Shown here piece after piece: positions 5,455 to 6,744 of a stretch of DNA of 6,744 nt (within the stretch, counting starts at the first letter, position 1; each line of letters opens with the position of its first letter). This DNA comes from Deltaproteobacteria bacterium RBG_13_52_11. Lineage in GTDB: Bacteria > Desulfobacterota > B13-G15 > RBG-16-54-18. A program made the translations under genes and the position numbers. The notes under the pieces were generated by a model, which saw nothing but the letters and a program-made list of their open reading frames with translations, ran no database searches and had not been told where the DNA came from. The stretch lies in assembly GCA_001797745.1 (NCBI GenBank), contig MGQF01000001.1, forward strand, positions 5,139 through 11,882. Direction: 5' to 3'.

Positions 5455-6539
5455 GGGATGATCACAGAGATTTGAACGACGCGAAGATTCTCTTCATCCG
5501 TTTGAGTTCCCTGGGAGATCTCATCCTCACCCTTCCTACCTTGAAGGCCATCAAGGGCCGATATCCCCAAGCCCACGTCACCTGGCTGGTGCAAGACGCC
5601 CTCCAAGATGTTCTTAGCGGTAACCCATATCTCGATGAGATCATACCGGTTGACCTCCTGTCGGTGACTGATAAGTATGCCACCCCCAAGACATGGCTGC
5701 GGGGAGGGGGCAGATTGTTCCGCAACCTCGGCAAGGCCTACCGCATCTTCCGAAAGAGAAAATTCGACGTCGTCCTGGAATTCCAGGCCCTCTTTAAGAG
5801 TGGCATCTTCGCCTCATTAAACAGGGGGGCTGAAAGGTATGGTTTTAAAAACGCCAGGGAGTTGAGCCATCTCTTCCTCAACCATCCTATCTTTGTACGG
5901 GATAAGTCAAGACATGCCGTCGAGAACTACCTGCAGTTCGCCCGCCATTTCGGCTGTCCCACCGAGGAGGTTGAGTTCCCCATCTATATACCACCAGAGG
6001 ATGAACATTACATCGAACAACTCCTCCTCCAAGAGGGGATCAAGCCAGGGGATTTTACCGTCTTCGTCAGTGCCACGGCCCGTTGGCAAAGTAAATTCTG
6101 GGAGCAGGAGGCCTTTGCCCGTCTCTGTGATGAACTGGTCCGCCGATATGGAGCCAAGCTTATCTTCTCCGGCCTCCCTTCGGAGGTGGATTATCTCCAG
6201 GGGATCAGAGAGATGATGCGTGAGCATGCCCTTATCATGGCGGGCAGAACCACTATTAAACAGTTCCTCGCCTTGATCAGACGTTCACGCCTCTATGTCG
6301 GGGTGGATAGCGGATCTATGCATGCTGCTGCCGCCTTCAGGGTACCGGCAATTGCCCTCTTCGGACCATCCAATCCCAGTTGGATAGGACCCTATGGCCA
6401 AGAGCAAGGGATCGTCAAGGTCGATCTCCCCTGCTCGCCCTGTAATAGGCGGGAATGTTCCGATAGAAGCTGTATGCTCATGATAACCCCAGAAATGGTC
6501 CTGGAGAAGGTGGAAGAGCTCACCCCTGTCTTATTATAG
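5451..6539 (+). CDS. Glycosyltransferase family 9 (heptosyltransferase-like)
   Basis: This 362-residue GT9 protein resembles ADP-heptose:LPS heptosyltransferases, which add heptose to the inner core of lipopolysaccharide at the cytoplasmic face of the inner membrane. The N-terminal Rossmann half begins ILFIRLSSLGDLILTLPTLK (13-32), the standard GT9 opening, followed by YPQAHVTWLV. The second half has FVSATARWQSKFW (205-217), LIFSGLPSE (237-245), the sugar-nucleotide motif GVDSGSMH (284-291) and PAIALFGPSNPSWIGPYG. It ends with the Cys-rich CSPCNRRECSDRSCM (Cys328, 331, 336, 341) usual in this family. The GTG start at 5451 places the conserved strand at residue 13 as in relatives; ribosome binding is weak, perhaps helped by coupling to the small upstream frame. 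It follows purM by 78 bases, so co-transcription is plausible. The exact acceptor sugar cannot be told from sequence. Confidence 0.94.
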   Translation: MRDDHRDLNDAKILFIRLSSLGDLILTLPTLKAIKGRYPQAHVTWLVQDALQDVLSGNPYLDEIIPVDLLSVTDKYATPKTWLRGGGRLFRNLGKAYRIFRKRKFDVVLEFQALFKSGIFASLNRGAERYGFKNARELSHLFLNHPIFVRDKSRHAVENYLQFARHFGCPTEEVEFPIYIPPEDEHYIEQLLLQEGIKPGDFTVFVSATARWQSKFWEQEAFARLCDELVRRYGAKLIFSGLPSEVDYLQGIREMMREHALIMAGRTTIKQFLALIRRSRLYVGVDSGSMHAAAAFRVPAIALFGPSNPSWIGPYGQEQGIVKVDLPCSPCNRRECSDRSCMLMITPEMVLEKVEELTPVLL

Positions 6540-6744
6540 GGGTTCGCCCTGTTCCTTAGATCTTTCTTGTGAAAGCCTGTGATACTTGCGCAGGACTTTA
6601 TCGGCATACTCGGTGGGTAACGGCATGCCCAGTTCTATCCTCTCTTTTATATAGGTAGGCCCGAAGTTGTAGGCGGCGAGGGCCACCTTGAGGTCTTTAA
6701 ATTGCAGGATGAGTTGGGAGAGGTAGTAGAGGCCTAACTGGATG
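6534..6744 (-). CDS. Lytic murein transglycosylase (SLT domain), C-terminal part cut by right edge
   Basis: The last 69 codons of a convergent gene enter from the right edge. They read IQLGLYYLSQLILQFKDLKV, then ALAAYNFGPTYIKER, and near the end LPTEYADKVLRKYHRL. This is the C-terminal portion of the soluble lytic transglycosylase (SLT/goose lysozyme-like) fold: NIQLGxxYLxxLxxxFxxxxxALAAYNAGP, a proline-containing loop, then TxxYVxKVLxxY. Such enzymes cleave the peptidoglycan MurNAc-GlcNAc bond to form 1,6-anhydroMurNAc, usually in the periplasm. The catalytic Glu, signal peptide and any accessory domain lie outside the window. AYNFGP has Phe where Ala is usual, a mild variation. The TAA stop (6536-6534) overlaps the 3' end of the glycosyltransferase by 6 bases, and no terminator hairpin separates the two. 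Confidence 0.88.
   Translation of the reverse strand, partial: IQLGLYYLSQLILQFKDLKVALAAYNFGPTYIKERIELGMPLPTEYADKVLRKYHRLSQERSKEQGEPL

Noticed and set aside
5010..5606. Minus-strand open frame of 198 codons
   Set aside because: It is antisense to the purM 3' end and glycosyltransferase start; no motif or ribosome binding site supports it.
1..6744. Mobile element, CRISPR array or tRNA explaining the insertion
   Set aside because: No transposase, integrase, terminal repeats, target duplications, spaced repeats or tRNA-like sequence were seen in the window.

Overview
The window reads as a chromosomal segment of a Gram-negative bacterium. Evidence for that is a heptosyltransferase-type glycosyltransferase and a lytic murein transglycosylase. 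A pyruvoyl-dependent arginine decarboxylase together with an XRE-cupin regulator suggests a Desulfobacterota (deltaproteobacterial) relative, but this is inference without a database search. The flanking genes are GC-rich. The two genes in the middle (931-3264) are visibly AT-richer and look imported.

Layout, left to right. Positions 1-148 (minus) hold the first 49 codons of a pyruvoyl-dependent arginine decarboxylase (pdaD), which runs off the left edge. Positions 185-418 (minus) are a decayed, truncated copy of an XRE-cupin regulator. Its promoter and operator (447-500) remain in excellent condition and now face pdaD. Positions about 545-930 (plus) carry two fragments of a dead uvrA, one from near the N-terminus and one from near the C-terminus. 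Positions 931-2064 and 2071-3264 (minus) are intact carboxynorspermidine/carboxyspermidine decarboxylase (nspC) and its partner dehydrogenase. Positions 3257-3467 (minus) are a relic of speD, S-adenosylmethionine decarboxylase. Positions 3469-4008 (minus) are the intact XRE-cupin regulator, with the same promoter/operator design as the relic copy. Rightward from 4341 come purM (4341-5372) and a family 9 glycosyltransferase (5451-6539). A lytic transglycosylase C-terminus enters from the right edge on the minus strand (6534-6744).

Main reading: this is a polyamine biosynthesis locus in which the spermidine route appears to have been swapped. Arginine decarboxylase makes agmatine, the precursor of putrescine. 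The canonical aminopropyl-donor enzyme SpeD survives only as a relic: its N-terminal part is gone, the residue matching the catalytic His is Asp, and the segment with the catalytic Cys is deleted. Immediately behind it, overlapping its stop codon, sit the two genes of the SAM-independent carboxyspermidine route, which uses aspartate semialdehyde plus putrescine. They are AT-rich and lack recognisable Shine-Dalgarno sites, and they resemble Bacteroidota homologues as I remember them. They appear to be read from the old regulator-speD promoter. The regulator probably controls both halves of the locus through two near-identical inverted-repeat operators about 3.6 kb apart.

The right-hand part (purine synthesis, envelope glycosyltransferase, murein turnover) is ordinary housekeeping sequence. 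No RNA genes, CRISPR arrays, insertion sequences or integrases were seen.
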